Shown: positions 29,998 through 39,367, numbered from the stretch's first letter. The stretch: 64,000 bases of DNA from Pseudomonas sp. MTM4 (GCF_019355055.1 NZ_CP048411.1:1488001-1552000), one strand, 5' to 3'. The notes: generated by a model not told the origin, from the sequence alone. Numbers and translations: made by a program.

Positions 29998-30320
29998 GGA
30001 AATACTCGCTGGCTGGCCAGTCATGGGGAGCCTGCCGGTCGACTGACGACGATCGGCTTCGGCCACTGGGAATCAAGCGCTATACCTTAAACAGGCGTCT
30101 GAACCGCGGCAACCGCCGCGCTCCGGAGTTGCGCGTCGGGCATCACTACTCTGCGGCGCATACTCGCCGATCCATCCACGGGAACCGCGGCGGGATGGCC
30201 GCTGTGCGGCAAGCCTGATAAAATCGCGCGCTTTCCGCAGACCGGTCCGGCGCCCTCGCCGCGTCGAGACAACAGCCTTGTCCCACCGGTCGCCCCGCAC
30301 TCTCCTTACAGGTCCGGATT
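29998..30320. other. Divergent intergenic region between the DUF2066 gene and purM
   Basis: No gene is supported in these 323 bases. The stretch CTGATAAAATCGCG (around 30207-30220) could hold the purM -10 box. No purine-regulon operator is obvious by eye. Confidence 0.3.
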
Positions 30321-31379
30321 ATGAGCAAGCAACCCTCCATCAGCTACAAGGACGCCGGTGTCGACATCGATGCAGGCGAAGCGCTGGTCGAACGCATCAA
30401 GGGCGTGGCCAAGCGTACCGCGCGTCCTGAAGTCATGGGCGGTCTGGGCGGCTTCGGCGCGCTCTGCGAAATTCCGGCCGGCTACAAGCAGCCGGTGCTG
30501 GTTTCCGGTACCGATGGCGTCGGCACCAAGCTGCGCCTGGCACTGAATCTGAACAAGCACGACAGCATCGGCCAGGATCTGGTGGCCATGTGCGTCAACG
30601 ACCTAGTGGTCTGCGGCGCCGAGCCGTTGTTCTTCCTCGACTATTACGCCACCGGCAAGCTCAACGTGGATATCGCCGCAACCGTGGTTACCGGCATCGG
30701 TGCCGGCTGCGAACTGGCCGGTTGCTCGCTGGTTGGCGGTGAGACCGCCGAAATGCCTGGCATGTACGAAGGCGAAGACTACGACCTGGCCGGCTTCTGC
30801 GTCGGCGTGGTCGAGAAGAGCGAAATCATCGACGGCTCGAAGGTTTCCGCTGGCGACGCGTTGATCGCGCTGCCCTCTTCCGGCCCGCACTCCAATGGTT
30901 ATTCGCTGATCCGCAAGATCATCGAAGTGGCCGGCGCCGATATCGAGAACATCCAGCTCGACGGCAAACCACTCACCGAACTGCTGATGGCGCCGACCCG
31001 CATCTACGTCAAGCCGCTGCTTAAGCTGATCAAGGACACCGGCGCGGTCAGGGCCATGGCGCACATCACTGGTGGCGGCCTGCTGGACAACATCCCGCGC
31101 GTACTGCCCGAAGGCAGTCAGGCCGTCCTCGATATCGCCAGCTGGAATCGTCCCGCGGTGTTCGACTGGCTCCAGGAGAAAGGCAACGTCGACGAGCATG
31201 AAATGCACCGCGTGCTCAACTGCGGCGTCGGCATGGTCATTTGCGTGGCACAGGATCAAGTCGAAACCGTTCTCGGCAACCTGCGTGACTCCGGCGAGAG
31301 TCCTTGGGTGATCGGTGAAATCGCCTCCGCTGGCGCGGATGCCGAGCGCGTCGTGCTGAACAACCTGAAACGACATTGA
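30321..31379 (+). CDS. purM: Phosphoribosylformylglycinamidine cyclo-ligase PurM
   Basis: The 352-residue enzyme makes aminoimidazole ribotide from FGAM and ATP, step five of purine synthesis. It starts [20 protein letters not shown]. The ATP-binding region is [20 protein letters not shown], and the family motif [21 protein letters not shown] is at about residues 130-150. The stop overlaps the purN start by one base, so the two are translationally coupled. Confidence 0.98.
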   Translation: MSKQPSISYKDAGVDIDAGEALVERIKGVAKRTARPEVMGGLGGFGALCEIPAGYKQPVLVSGTDGVGTKLRLALNLNKHDSIGQDLVAMCVNDLVVCGAEPLFFLDYYATGKLNVDIAATVVTGIGAGCELAGCSLVGGETAEMPGMYEGEDYDLAGFCVGVVEKSEIIDGSKVSAGDALIALPSSGPHSNGYSLIRKIIEVAGADIENIQLDGKPLTELLMAPTRIYVKPLLKLIKDTGAVRAMAHITGGGLLDNIPRVLPEGSQAVLDIASWNRPAVFDWLQEKGNVDEHEMHRVLNCGVGMVICVAQDQVETVLGNLRDSGESPWVIGEIASAGADAERVVLNNLKRH

Positions 31380-32032
31380 TGAGCCTCGGCGCGCCTTGCA
31401 ATGTCGTAGTGCTGATTTCAGGGTCTGGCAGCAATCTCCAGGCCCTGATCGACAGCCTCGGTGAAGAGAATCCGGTGCGTATCCGCGCGGTCGTGTCGAA
31501 TCGCGCCGAAGCATTCGGTCTGCAGCGCGCGCAAGCCGTCGGCATTGCCACTCACGTAGTGCAACACAAGGACTTCGCCGATCGCGAAGCCTTTGACGCC
31601 GCGCTTACCGAGATCATTGATACGTACGAGCCGCAGCTGGTCGTACTGGCCGGTTTCATGCGCATCCTTACATCGCGCTTCGTCCGCCATTACCAGGGCC
31701 GTCTGCTCAACATCCACCCGTCCCTGCTGCCAAAATACAAGGGGCTGGACACCCACCGTCGCGCCCTCGAAGCCGGTGAGCACGAGCACGGCTGCAGCGT
31801 GCATTTCGTCACCGAAGAGCTCGATGGTGGCCCCGTGGCAATACAGGCCAGCCTCAATATCGAGCCCGGCGAAAGCATCGGCGAACTGACCGATCGGGTG
31901 CATGCAGCTGAGCACATCATCTATCCGCTGGCCGTCCGCTGGTTTGCCGAAGGCCGCTTGCGCCTTGCCGAGCAAGGCGCGATGCTTGACGACATTCCGT
32001 TGCCGGCTTCCGGCCATCCGATACGAATCTAG
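31379..32032 (+). CDS. purN: Phosphoribosylglycinamide formyltransferase PurN
   Basis: The 217-residue enzyme transfers a formyl group from 10-formyl-THF to glycinamide ribonucleotide. The phosphate-binding loop VLISGSGSNLQALID is near the N-terminus. The catalytic Asn-His-Asp set is represented by LLNIHPSLLPKYKGLDTHRR and the DGGPVA motif in VTEELDGGPVAIQ. I chose the ATG at 31379, overlapping the purM stop, rather than the upstream TTG at 31376. Confidence 0.97.
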   Translation: MSLGAPCNVVVLISGSGSNLQALIDSLGEENPVRIRAVVSNRAEAFGLQRAQAVGIATHVVQHKDFADREAFDAALTEIIDTYEPQLVVLAGFMRILTSRFVRHYQGRLLNIHPSLLPKYKGLDTHRRALEAGEHEHGCSVHFVTEELDGGPVAIQASLNIEPGESIGELTDRVHAAEHIIYPLAVRWFAEGRLRLAEQGAMLDDIPLPASGHPIRI

Positions 32033-32040
32033 GAGATCTT

Positions 32041-32751
32041 ATGCGTCGCGCTTTGCTGCTCGCTCTCGCCGTACTGGCCCTGCCGGCCCAGGCTCTGGAG
32101 CTCAAGCCCTTCTCCGCCAGCTACACCGCGGACTGGAAACAAGTGCCTGTCAGCGGCACCGCCCAGCGCAGCCTGGAAAAACTCGAAGGCAATACCTGGC
32201 AGCTGGATTTCGAAGCCTCCATGCTGGTGGCCAGCTTCAATGAACGCAGCACCTTCACCGTCGAGGGCGAGACCTTCATCCCACAGAAGTACCGCCTCAA
32301 GCGCAGCGGCCTAGGCAAAGGCAAATCTATCAAGCACGACTTCGATTGGCAGGCTAAGCAGGTCACCGGAGAAGATCGTGGTGATCCGGTCAAGCTGCCG
32401 CTCAACCGCGGCCTGCTGGACAAGTCCACCTACCAGATCGCGCTGCAGGAAGCGGTGGCAGCGGGCGAAAAAAGCATGAGCTATCAGGTCGTCGATGGCG
32501 ATGAAATCGAAACCTACGACTTCCGTGTGCTCGGCGAGGAAGCGGTCAGCACCAAGGCAGGCCAGATCGATGCGATCAAGGTCGAGCGCGTGCGTGATCC
32601 GACGCAGAGCAAGCGTCAGACCATCCTCTGGTTCGCCAAGGACTGGGACTACATGCTGGTCCGCCTGCATCAGGTGGAGAAGGACGGCAAGGAATACCAA
32701 ATCATGCTCGAAGAAGGCACCGTCGACGGCAAAGCCGTGAAAGGTGACTGA
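32041..32751 (+). CDS. DUF3108 domain-containing periplasmic protein
   Basis: The 236-residue product has a signal peptide (MRRALLLALAVLALPAQALE) and a DUF3108 domain: LKPFSASYTADWKQVPVSGT, then RSTFTVEGETFIPQKYRLKR, and TILWFAKDWDYMLVRLHQVE near the end. The domain is beta-rich and its function is unknown. It lies 8 bases after purN with a good ribosome site (AGGAGATCTT) and is probably in the purMN transcript. Confidence 0.9.
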   Translation: MRRALLLALAVLALPAQALELKPFSASYTADWKQVPVSGTAQRSLEKLEGNTWQLDFEASMLVASFNERSTFTVEGETFIPQKYRLKRSGLGKGKSIKHDFDWQAKQVTGEDRGDPVKLPLNRGLLDKSTYQIALQEAVAAGEKSMSYQVVDGDEIETYDFRVLGEEAVSTKAGQIDAIKVERVRDPTQSKRQTILWFAKDWDYMLVRLHQVEKDGKEYQIMLEEGTVDGKAVKGD

Positions 32752-32808
32752 TTACCACTGCGCCGGGCAGCCGGCGCGTCATCGCCCGCCGTTTCAGCGA
32801 ATCTCACC

Positions 32809-33471
32809 ATGACTTCTCCGCGCGTCTTGCTGCTCGCCCTGCTGCCGGTTTTTGCTGGCTGCCAATCGTTACCCTGGAGCGACGGCCCTCGCAGACAACC
32901 AACCGAGCGGCTTCAGGGCGAGGTCACGCACCGCGACGGTCTGCTGTCGTTGCGCACTTGTCAGGGCGAACGCCAGATCACACTGCTCGACACCGACGCG
33001 ATCGGATTGTCAGAAGATGCCCAGGCGCTATTGTCCGACAGCGGCCAACCGCTGTTTGCCGATGTACGTGGCACGCTGATTTCGCGAGAGGGCGATAGCC
33101 AACTGCAACTGACCCAAGTCTATCGACTGCAAGCCGAAGGTCCTGGCTGCGACGCGGACGACTTCAAGCAATTGACGCTGCGCGCCAGTGGCAACGAGCC
33201 AGGCTGGAGCGTAAGGATCACCACCCGCGGCATGCTGCTCGAACGTCCCGGCGAGGCCCCCTTGGCCGTGCCGTATCTGGAAGAACAACTTCCGGGCGGA
33301 CAGTCGAGCTTCAGCAGCGAAGCCAACAACCAGCGCCTCGATCTCTGGGTGGCGCCACAGCGTTGCGTCGATGATGCCAGCGGTGCGATCAGCCATTTGA
33401 CCGCCGAACTGCGCCTCGACGGCCAGACGCTGCTTGGCTGCGCCTATTACGGCGGTGCACGTAACGAATGA
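32809..33471 (+). CDS. Putative lipoprotein of unknown function
   Basis: The 220-residue product has a lipoprotein signal (LLALLPVFAGC lipobox). It has a repeated beta-strand character and two recognisable stretches, LRTCQGERQITLLD and LTLRASGNEPGWSVRITTRG. The second, NEPGW, is seen in COG3650-type envelope proteins. The C-terminal CVDDASGAISHLTAELRLDG segment and a final LLGCAYYGG are also typical of that group. The function is unknown. It is 57 bases after the DUF3108 gene and 50 bases before dapC. Confidence 0.82.
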   Translation: MTSPRVLLLALLPVFAGCQSLPWSDGPRRQPTERLQGEVTHRDGLLSLRTCQGERQITLLDTDAIGLSEDAQALLSDSGQPLFADVRGTLISREGDSQLQLTQVYRLQAEGPGCDADDFKQLTLRASGNEPGWSVRITTRGMLLERPGEAPLAVPYLEEQLPGGQSSFSSEANNQRLDLWVAPQRCVDDASGAISHLTAELRLDGQTLLGCAYYGGARNE

Positions 33472-33521
33472 TTTATCGAAGCGTGCATTTGTGCGCTTCC
33501 CGACGTTTCGAAGACCACACA

Positions 33522-34718
33522 ATGAATAACGACCTGTCCTTGCTGCAGCCTTATCCGTTCGAGAAACTCCGCGCCCTGCTCGCTGGCGCGCAACCGCCGA
33601 GCGAAAAGCGCCCGATCGCGCTGTCGATTGGCGAACCGAAACATCCATCGCCCGATTTCGTTGCTCAGGCACTAACCGCCAGTCTTGACCAGCTGGCCGT
33701 GTATCCATCCACACTCGGCATCCCCGAGCTGCGCGAGTCGATCGCCCGCTGGTGCGAACGTCGCTTCGGCGTACCGGCTGGCAGTCTCGATCCGGCGCGC
33801 CACGTATTGCCGGTCAACGGCACCCGCGAAGCCCTGTTTGCGTTCACTCAGGCCGTCGTCAACCGCAGCGCGGATGCCCTGGTGCTCAGCCCCAATCCGT
33901 TCTATCAGATTTACGAAGGCGCGACGCTTCTGGCTGGCGCCACGCCGCACTACCTGCCCTGTACCGCCGAGAATGGGTTCAATCCGGATTTCGACGCCGT
34001 TCCGGCCGATATCTGGCAGCGCACGCAGATCCTGTTTCTCTGCTCGCCGGGCAACCCCACCGGCGCGTTGGTGCCGCTCGACACGCTGCAGAAGCTGATC
34101 GCGCTGGCCGACGAGCATGACTTCGTCATCGCCGCCGACGAGTGCTACAGCGAGCTTTACTTCGATGAGAAACAACCGCCAGCCGGATTGCTGACCGCCT
34201 GCGCCGCGCTGGGTCGCACTGATTTCAAACGCTGCGTGGTGTTCCACAGCCTATCCAAGCGCTCGAACCTGCCGGGGCTGCGCTCCGGATTCGTTGCCGG
34301 GGATGCAGATATTCTCAAGGCGTTTCTGCTCTACCGCACCTATCACGGCTGCGCCATGCCCGTGCAGACCCAACTCGCGAGCATCGCCGCCTGGAACGAC
34401 GAGGCGCACGTCCAGGCCAATCGCCAGATGTACCGCGAAAAGTTCGATGCGGTTCTAGACATCCTCACACCAGTGATGGATGTGCAGCGCCCCGATGGCG
34501 GCTTCTACCTGTGGCCGAAAACGCCTGTCGACGACCAGCAATTCACCCGCGAGCTGTTTGCCCGCGAACATGTGACCGTGGTGCCAGGGTCCTATCTGTC
34601 ACGAGAAGTCGATGGCGTCAGCCCTGGTAAGGATCGGGTTCGCATGGCGCTGGTGGCGCCGCTCGCCGATTGCGTTGAAGCAGCCGAGCGCATCCGCGCG
34701 TTTACCGCCACGCTTTGA
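33522..34718 (+). CDS. dapC: Succinyldiaminopimelate transaminase DapC
   Basis: The 398-residue PLP enzyme of aminotransferase class I/II makes N-succinyl-LL-2,6-diaminopimelate in lysine and peptidoglycan-precursor synthesis. The PLP lysine is in FHSLSKRSNLPGLRSGFVAG. The N-terminus MNNDLSLLQPYPFEKLRALL, GEPKHPSP and the CSPGNPTGA motif are characteristic of DapC. I chose the ATG at 33522; an in-frame start at 33468 overlaps the preceding gene. dapD lies 1.4 kb downstream on the same strand. Confidence 0.95.
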   Translation: MNNDLSLLQPYPFEKLRALLAGAQPPSEKRPIALSIGEPKHPSPDFVAQALTASLDQLAVYPSTLGIPELRESIARWCERRFGVPAGSLDPARHVLPVNGTREALFAFTQAVVNRSADALVLSPNPFYQIYEGATLLAGATPHYLPCTAENGFNPDFDAVPADIWQRTQILFLCSPGNPTGALVPLDTLQKLIALADEHDFVIAADECYSELYFDEKQPPAGLLTACAALGRTDFKRCVVFHSLSKRSNLPGLRSGFVAGDADILKAFLLYRTYHGCAMPVQTQLASIAAWNDEAHVQANRQMYREKFDAVLDILTPVMDVQRPDGGFYLWPKTPVDDQQFTRELFAREHVTVVPGSYLSREVDGVSPGKDRVRMALVAPLADCVEAAERIRAFTATL

Positions 34719-34752
34719 GCCGGAGCCGGACGCGGCGGCGTCCGGCCCTCTT

Positions 34753-34899
34753 TCAGGCGACACCTGGCGGAATCTTGTCTTTACCGTAGTCGCGCAGTTT
34801 CTCGAGGTTTTCCGGCTTCATATGCTCCGGAATGTCCGCCGTGATGGGTTCTTCGCGCTCATCGCGCTCCTCCACATTGGGCTTTTCGGGCTCGTTCAT
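34753..34899 (-). CDS. Small acidic hypothetical protein (48 aa)
   Basis: A short minus-strand frame starts at the ATG 34897-34899 and ends with TGA at 34753. The encoded 48-residue protein is highly charged (MNEPEKPNVEERDEREEP at the start, PENLEKLRDYGKDKIPPGVA at the end). A strong ribosome site, AGGAGA, lies 5 bases before the ATG. It follows another small acidic protein gene by 10 bases on the same strand. The function is unknown. Confidence 0.7.
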   Translation of the reverse strand: MNEPEKPNVEERDEREEPITADIPEHMKPENLEKLRDYGKDKIPPGVA

Positions 34900-34909
34900 G
34901 GCGCTCTCC

Positions 34910-35155
34910 TCAGATTGCGTTCTCTTCCCAAATCAGCTCACCGTCGTTGCTGACCTCCCTGACCTTGGTCAGCGCCGCCTCGGCTGCTACTTCGGCCTCG
35001 GACGCAAGGTCGTAATGCCGGCCGTTGGCGACTTTGAATACTCGGGCAGTGTCGTCGGTATCACGACGCTTCACCGCGATCACCGCCTCGAATCCATCAT
35101 CGGCAGGAACGGCGGAGGAAATGGCCTCATGGTTTTCGAAATGCTTGCGTGCCAT
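34910..35155 (-). CDS. Small acidic hypothetical protein (81 aa)
   Basis: The 81-residue product begins MARKHFENHEAISSAVPADD. It is Ala/Glu/Asp-rich with one predicted beta segment (GFEAVIAVKRR) and a helical segment (ASEAEVAAEAALTKVREVS). GAGG lies 7 bases before the ATG at 35155, which I prefer over the much longer open frame. No family is recognised. It probably forms a two-gene unit with the 48-residue gene and is divergent from the thioredoxin gene. Confidence 0.7.
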   Translation of the reverse strand: MARKHFENHEAISSAVPADDGFEAVIAVKRRDTDDTARVFKVANGRHYDLASEAEVAAEAALTKVREVSNDGELIWEENAI

Positions 35156-35294
35156 ACATGACCTCATCGTTACGATTGTGATCAATGGACAACGTATGGC
35201 CTGAAAAAGGTCGAACCGCTTTGCGACCTTTACCGCTGAACCGATGGCCGCTGCGGCGACTCCCACTCTTATTAGGATTCTCAAGGAGCCGACC

Positions 35295-35627
35295 ATGCCC
35301 GTGAACGAAACCTACACCGCCAATGCCCCTTCGCGAGACGAAGTGGATGATCTCGAAGGTTTTACCCTGCTCGAATTCGGCACCGACTGGTGTGGTCATT
35401 GCCGTGCGGCGCAACCGCCATTGGCGACTGCTATGGCCGAGCGCTCACTGCGTCATCTGAAGATCGAAGACGGTCCTGGGCGCCCACTGGGGCGGTCGTT
35501 TCGCGTCAAACTCTGGCCGACGTTGATTCTCATGCGCCAGGGCGAAGAACTCGACCGCGTGGTGCGTCCGACCAGCACCCAGGCTATCGAGGATCTGCTG
35601 CGCCAGGCGGACAACTCCGCTAGCTAA
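35295..35627 (+). CDS. Thioredoxin family protein
   Basis: The 110-residue product has a thioredoxin fold with active site FGTDWCGHCRAAQPPL and the cis-proline region VKLWPTLILMRQG. No signal peptide is seen, so it is cytosolic. The ribosome site AAGGAG precedes the ATG at 35295. Close relatives are stand-alone thioredoxins of unknown client. Confidence 0.9.
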   Translation: MPVNETYTANAPSRDEVDDLEGFTLLEFGTDWCGHCRAAQPPLATAMAERSLRHLKIEDGPGRPLGRSFRVKLWPTLILMRQGEELDRVVRPTSTQAIEDLLRQADNSAS

Positions 35628-35711
35628 AGCGCCAGGCCGCTCAAAGCGGCAGGTTCGTGTTCATCGTGGCATAATCCGCGGTCCAGTTTGGCCGGAGAAT
35701 GCGGAGCTGTT

Positions 35712-36083
35712 ATGCCCGATCAACACAAAGGACTCTGTCTGTACGGCATCAAGGCGTGCGACACCATGAAAAAGGCCCGTACTTGGCTCGACCAGCAGGG
35801 CTTGAGCTATGAGTTCCATGACTACAAGAGCGCCGGCATCGACCGCGCCCACCTGGAAGCCTGGTGCAACGAACATGGCTGGCAGACCGTACTCAACCGT
35901 GCTGGCACCACCTTCCGCAAGCTGGACGACGTGCAAAAAGCTGATCTTGACCAAGCCAAGGCCATCGAGCTGATGCAGGCTCAGCCATCGATGATCAAGC
36001 GCCCCGTATTCGATCTGGGCGACAAGACGCTGATTGGCTTCAAGCCGGATATTTACGCTGTCGAGCTGGCAGCCAAGAACTGA
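35712..36083 (+). CDS. ArsC/Spx/YffB-type reductase-like protein
   Basis: The 123-residue product has the ArsC/Spx fold with the N-terminal motif LYGIKACDTMKKARTWLDQQ and the C-terminal MIKRPVFDLGDKTLIGFKPD. It has a single cysteine at the active position, as in YffB, where a glutathione-dependent thiol reductase role has been proposed. It is not part of an arsenic operon. The neighbouring dapD starts 43 bases downstream. Confidence 0.9.
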   Translation: MPDQHKGLCLYGIKACDTMKKARTWLDQQGLSYEFHDYKSAGIDRAHLEAWCNEHGWQTVLNRAGTTFRKLDDVQKADLDQAKAIELMQAQPSMIKRPVFDLGDKTLIGFKPDIYAVELAAKN

Positions 36084-36126
36084 GACCCGCTCGCCAAGAC
36101 GAGCGTGATTGATAAAGGGATTCCCC

Positions 36127-37161
36127 ATGAGCAAAAACCTATTCAGCCTGGCGTTCGGCGTCGGCACACAGAACCGTCAGGGCAGCTGGCTGGAAGTCTT
36201 CTACGCGCAGCCGCTGCTGCAACCGGCCGGCGAGCTGGTCGCCGCTATCGCCCCGCTGCTCGGCTATGAAGGTGGCAATCAGGCCATCACCATCTCCACC
36301 AGCCAGGCCGCGCAACTGGCGGATGCGATCAAATCGATCGACAGCACCCAGCACGCACTGCTGACCCGTCTGGCCGAAAGCCAGCGCCCGCTGGTAGTCA
36401 CACTGCTTGCCGAAGACGCCGCGCTGACCTCGACGCCCGAGGCCTACCTCAAGCTGCATCTGATCTCCCATCGCCTGGTCAAGCCGCACGGCCTGAACCT
36501 TGCCGGCATCTTCCCGCTGCTGCCCAACGTCGCCTGGACCAACCAAGGCGCGGTGGATCTGGCCGAACTGGCCGAGCGTCAACTGGAAGCACGCCTGAAG
36601 GGCTATCTGCTGGAAGTCATCTCCGTCGACAAATTTCCGAAGATGACCGATTACGTGGTCCCGGCTGGCGTGCGCATCGCCGATACGGCGCGCATCCGTC
36701 TTGGCGCTTACGTGGGCGAAGGCACCACCGTCATGCACGAAGGCTTCATCAACTTCAACGCCGGCACCGAAGGCCCAGGCATGATCGAAGGCCGCGTCTC
36801 GGCGGGCGTGTTCGTCGGCAAGGGCTCGGACCTCGGCGGCGGCTGCTCGACCATGGGCACCCTGTCCGGTGGCGGCAACATCGTCATTTCCGTAGGTGAA
36901 GGCTGCCTGATCGGCGCCAATGCCGGTATCGGCATTCCGCTGGGCGACCGCAACACCGTGGAAGCCGGCCTGTACATCACCGCTGGCACCAAAGTGAACC
37001 TGCTCGACGAGCAAGGCGAGCTGGTCAAGGTGGTAAAAGGACGCGAGCTGGCTAACCAGACCGACCTGCTGTTCCGCCGCAACTCGCTGACTGGCGCGGT
37101 CGAATGCAAGACGCACAAGTCCGCGATCGAGCTGAACGAAGCGCTGCACGCGCATAACTGA
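36127..37161 (+). CDS. dapD: Tetrahydrodipicolinate N-succinyltransferase DapD
   Basis: The 344-residue product is the long, two-domain DapD type found in Pseudomonas. A DapD_N region (MSKNLFSLAFGVGTQNRQG) is followed by a left-handed beta-helix of hexapeptide repeats (IRLGAYVGEGTTVMHEGFIN, VFVGKGSDLGGGCSTMGTL, NAGIGIPLGDRNTVEAGLYI). It transfers succinyl from succinyl-CoA to tetrahydrodipicolinate, the step before DapC. I chose the ATG at 36127. Confidence 0.96.
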   Translation: MSKNLFSLAFGVGTQNRQGSWLEVFYAQPLLQPAGELVAAIAPLLGYEGGNQAITISTSQAAQLADAIKSIDSTQHALLTRLAESQRPLVVTLLAEDAALTSTPEAYLKLHLISHRLVKPHGLNLAGIFPLLPNVAWTNQGAVDLAELAERQLEARLKGYLLEVISVDKFPKMTDYVVPAGVRIADTARIRLGAYVGEGTTVMHEGFINFNAGTEGPGMIEGRVSAGVFVGKGSDLGGGCSTMGTLSGGGNIVISVGEGCLIGANAGIGIPLGDRNTVEAGLYITAGTKVNLLDEQGELVKVVKGRELANQTDLLFRRNSLTGAVECKTHKSAIELNEALHAHN

Positions 37162-37164
37162 CCG

Positions 37165-37240
37165 CTTAGCTGGAAGCCATAAGCCGGAAGCCGGAAGCAA
37201 CCGCGCATCGCTTGGGCTTCCAGCTTCCAGCTTCAGGCTT
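37165..37240. repeat. Intergenic imperfect palindrome of GGAAGC repeats
   Basis: The left half AAGCCGGAAGCCGGAAGC is roughly complementary to the right half GGGCTTCCAGCTTCCAGCTT. It resembles the element at 23475-23550 and lies between dapD and csdA. Confidence 0.45.
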
Positions 37241-37246
37241 AACGCT

Positions 37247-38449
37247 ATGCTTTTGTCCCCCTGGCGTTCCGATTTCCCCGCCCTGGCCATTCTCGAAGCC
37301 CAGGGCCAGACCTACCTCGATAGCGCCGCCACGGCGCAAAAGCCGCAAGCGTTGATCAATGCGCTGACCGGCTATTACACCAGCGGCACCGCCAACGTTC
37401 ACCGCGCCCAGCATCAGCCGGCCGAGCGCGCGACACGTGCCTTCGAGGATTCACGGATCAAGGTGGCGCGGTGGCTCAACGCAGCCAGCCCGACCGAAAT
37501 CGTCTTCACCCGTGGCGCCACCGAGGCGCTCAACCTACTTGCCTATGGCCTCGAACCGCTGATCGAAGCGGATGACGAGATCGTCGTCAGCGCGCTGGAG
37601 CATCACGCCAATCTGCTGCCCTGGCAGCAACTGGCGAAGCGACGCAATGCCAGGCTGGTGGTATTGCCGCTGAATAATCGCGGAGTGATCGATCTCGAAG
37701 CGGCTTCTCAATTGATTGGCCCAAGGACCCGCCTACTTGCCGTCAGCCAGCTATCCAATGTGCTCGGCGCTTGGCAACCGCTTGCAGAGCTATTGCCGCT
37801 GGCCAAGGCTCAGGGCGCGCTAACCATCGTCGACGGCGCCCAAGGCGTGGTCCATGGCCGGCACGACATGCAGGCGCTGGCCTTCGACTTCTATGTGCTC
37901 TCCAGCCACAAGCTCTACGGGCCGGAAGGCGTCGGCGCGCTTTATGGGCGCGGCGAGTCACTGCTCAAGCTCAGGCACTGGCAATTCGGCGGCGAGATGG
38001 TCCGTATCGCCGACTTCCAGGACGCCGAATTCCATGCCGCGCCGCTGGGCTTCGAGGCCGGTACGCCGCCCATCGGTGCGGTCATCGGGCTCGGTGCGAC
38101 GCTGGATTATCTGTCCAGACTGGACGCAACGGCGGTGGCTGACCACGAACAAGCACTGCATAAACAATTACTGGCGGGCCTCGCAACCCGTGAAGGCGTG
38201 CGACTGCTGGGCGAACCGCAGTTGGCACTGGCCAGCTTCACCGTGGACGGCATTCATCACGGTGATTTGGCGCACCTGCTCACCGAACAAGGCATCGCCA
38301 TTCGCAGCGGGACCCATTGCGCACAGCCGCTATTGAAAAGTCTGGGAATCGATGGCGCCACCCGCGTCTCGCTCGGGCTGTACAACGACGGCACCGATCT
38401 GGAGCGTTTTTTCGCAGCGCTGGACCAATCGCTGGAGCTGCTCCAATGA
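37247..38449 (+). CDS. csdA: Cysteine desulfurase CsdA (SufS family)
   Basis: The 400-residue PLP enzyme releases sulfur from cysteine. The PLP lysine lies in DFYVLSSHKLYGPEGVGALYG. The active cysteine is in the C-terminal loop RSGTHCAQPLLKSLG. The N-terminus DFPALAILEAQGQTYLDSAA is typical of group II desulfurases. The following gene csdE (SufE type) overlaps by 4 bases and should accept the persulfide. With tcdA close by, the set parallels the csdA-csdE-csdL (tcdA) locus of E. coli. Confidence 0.94.
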   Translation: MLLSPWRSDFPALAILEAQGQTYLDSAATAQKPQALINALTGYYTSGTANVHRAQHQPAERATRAFEDSRIKVARWLNAASPTEIVFTRGATEALNLLAYGLEPLIEADDEIVVSALEHHANLLPWQQLAKRRNARLVVLPLNNRGVIDLEAASQLIGPRTRLLAVSQLSNVLGAWQPLAELLPLAKAQGALTIVDGAQGVVHGRHDMQALAFDFYVLSSHKLYGPEGVGALYGRGESLLKLRHWQFGGEMVRIADFQDAEFHAAPLGFEAGTPPIGAVIGLGATLDYLSRLDATAVADHEQALHKQLLAGLATREGVRLLGEPQLALASFTVDGIHHGDLAHLLTEQGIAIRSGTHCAQPLLKSLGIDGATRVSLGLYNDGTDLERFFAALDQSLELLQ

Positions 38450-38862
38450 GCGAGCTGCCTGCCCCTGCTAGCGAAGCCCTGCTCAATTTTCAACAGGCTG
38501 CCGGTTGGGAACAGCGCGCGCGGTTGCTGATGCAGTGGGGCGATAGGCTCGAGCCACTCAGCGAATTCGAGCGCAACGAGACCAACCAAGTGGCAGGCTG
38601 CGAAAGCAAGCTGTGGTTGATCGGCGAGCGACAAGGAGATCTCTGGCATTTCCGCGGCACCAGCGAGGCGCGCCTTCTGCGCGGGTTACTCGCTGTTCTG
38701 CTGGTGCGCGTCAACGGGCTCGACGCTGCTCAGCTGCGGCAGCTCGACATCGCAGAGTGGTTCGACCAACTCGGCCTGTCGCGGCAGCTATCGCCTTCGC
38801 GCAGCAACGGCATGAACGCAGTGTTGGCGCGCATGCGCGAACTGAGCCGGCAAACGCAATAG
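38446..38862 (+). CDS. csdE: SufE-type sulfur acceptor CsdE
   Basis: The 138-residue product has the SufE/CsdE fold. The acceptor cysteine is in the motif TNQVAGCESKLWL, and the conserved LARMRELS end is present. The ATG at 38446 overlaps the csdA stop by 4 bases, implying translational coupling. It accepts persulfide from CsdA and activates it; in E. coli CsdE can pass sulfur to the TcdA (CsdL) branch. Confidence 0.93.
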   Translation: MSELPAPASEALLNFQQAAGWEQRARLLMQWGDRLEPLSEFERNETNQVAGCESKLWLIGERQGDLWHFRGTSEARLLRGLLAVLLVRVNGLDAAQLRQLDIAEWFDQLGLSRQLSPSRSNGMNAVLARMRELSRQTQ

Positions 38863-38866
38863 CGGC

Positions 38867-39367
38867 TCATCTGGCAGAGCGCCAGGGAAACCAGCGCGGC
38901 GTACGTCGGCAATAATCGCGATACTGCTCACCGAACACCGATTCCAGGTAGGGCTCTTCATAACGCGCGATATATACCGCGGCGAAGCGGCTCCAGATCG
39001 CCAGCCACACCGCCAGCAGCGGCGAACTGTAGATCAACATCAGGCCGATCAGTACGAAAGTGCCCGACCACATCATCGGATGCCTGACCCATCCGTACGG
39101 ACCGCCTCGCAGCAGGGCCTTCGGTCCAGATAGCGGGCTGACCGTTCCCTTGCCATGCCGGTACATCATCAGCGCGCAGACGATCGCCAGCAGCCCACCC
39201 AGATTCATCAGCGTGACGCCCGTGTATTTCAGAACTGCCAGGCGCGGCAGCTCGATGCCCAGTTGCTGTTCCAGTTGCAGAAAGAAACGCGGGAATACAT
39301 AGAGCACGCCGAACGGGCCGACGATCAGGTAGATCAGGGTATCGACCCTGCCGAGCAGCTTATTCAC
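38867..39367 (-). CDS. Isoprenylcysteine carboxyl methyltransferase-like membrane protein
   Basis: About 166 residues are predicted, with four or five transmembrane helices (for example LIYLIVGPFGVLYVFPRFFL, YTGVTLMNLGGLLAIVCALM, WSGTFVLIGLMLIYSS). The C-terminal ICMT/PEMT signature is visible: YGWVRHPMMW, then RYEEPYLESVFGEQYRDYC and TPRWFPW. Related proteins methylate diverse membrane substrates, and the substrate here is unknown. The start is uncertain: a GTG at 39367 begins the clearly membrane-like sequence, while the longer frame to 39439 needs a TTG. It lies between csdE and tcdA on the minus strand. Confidence 0.78.
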   Translation of the reverse strand: MNKLLGRVDTLIYLIVGPFGVLYVFPRFFLQLEQQLGIELPRLAVLKYTGVTLMNLGGLLAIVCALMMYRHGKGTVSPLSGPKALLRGGPYGWVRHPMMWSGTFVLIGLMLIYSSPLLAVWLAIWSRFAAVYIARYEEPYLESVFGEQYRDYCRRTPRWFPWRSAR

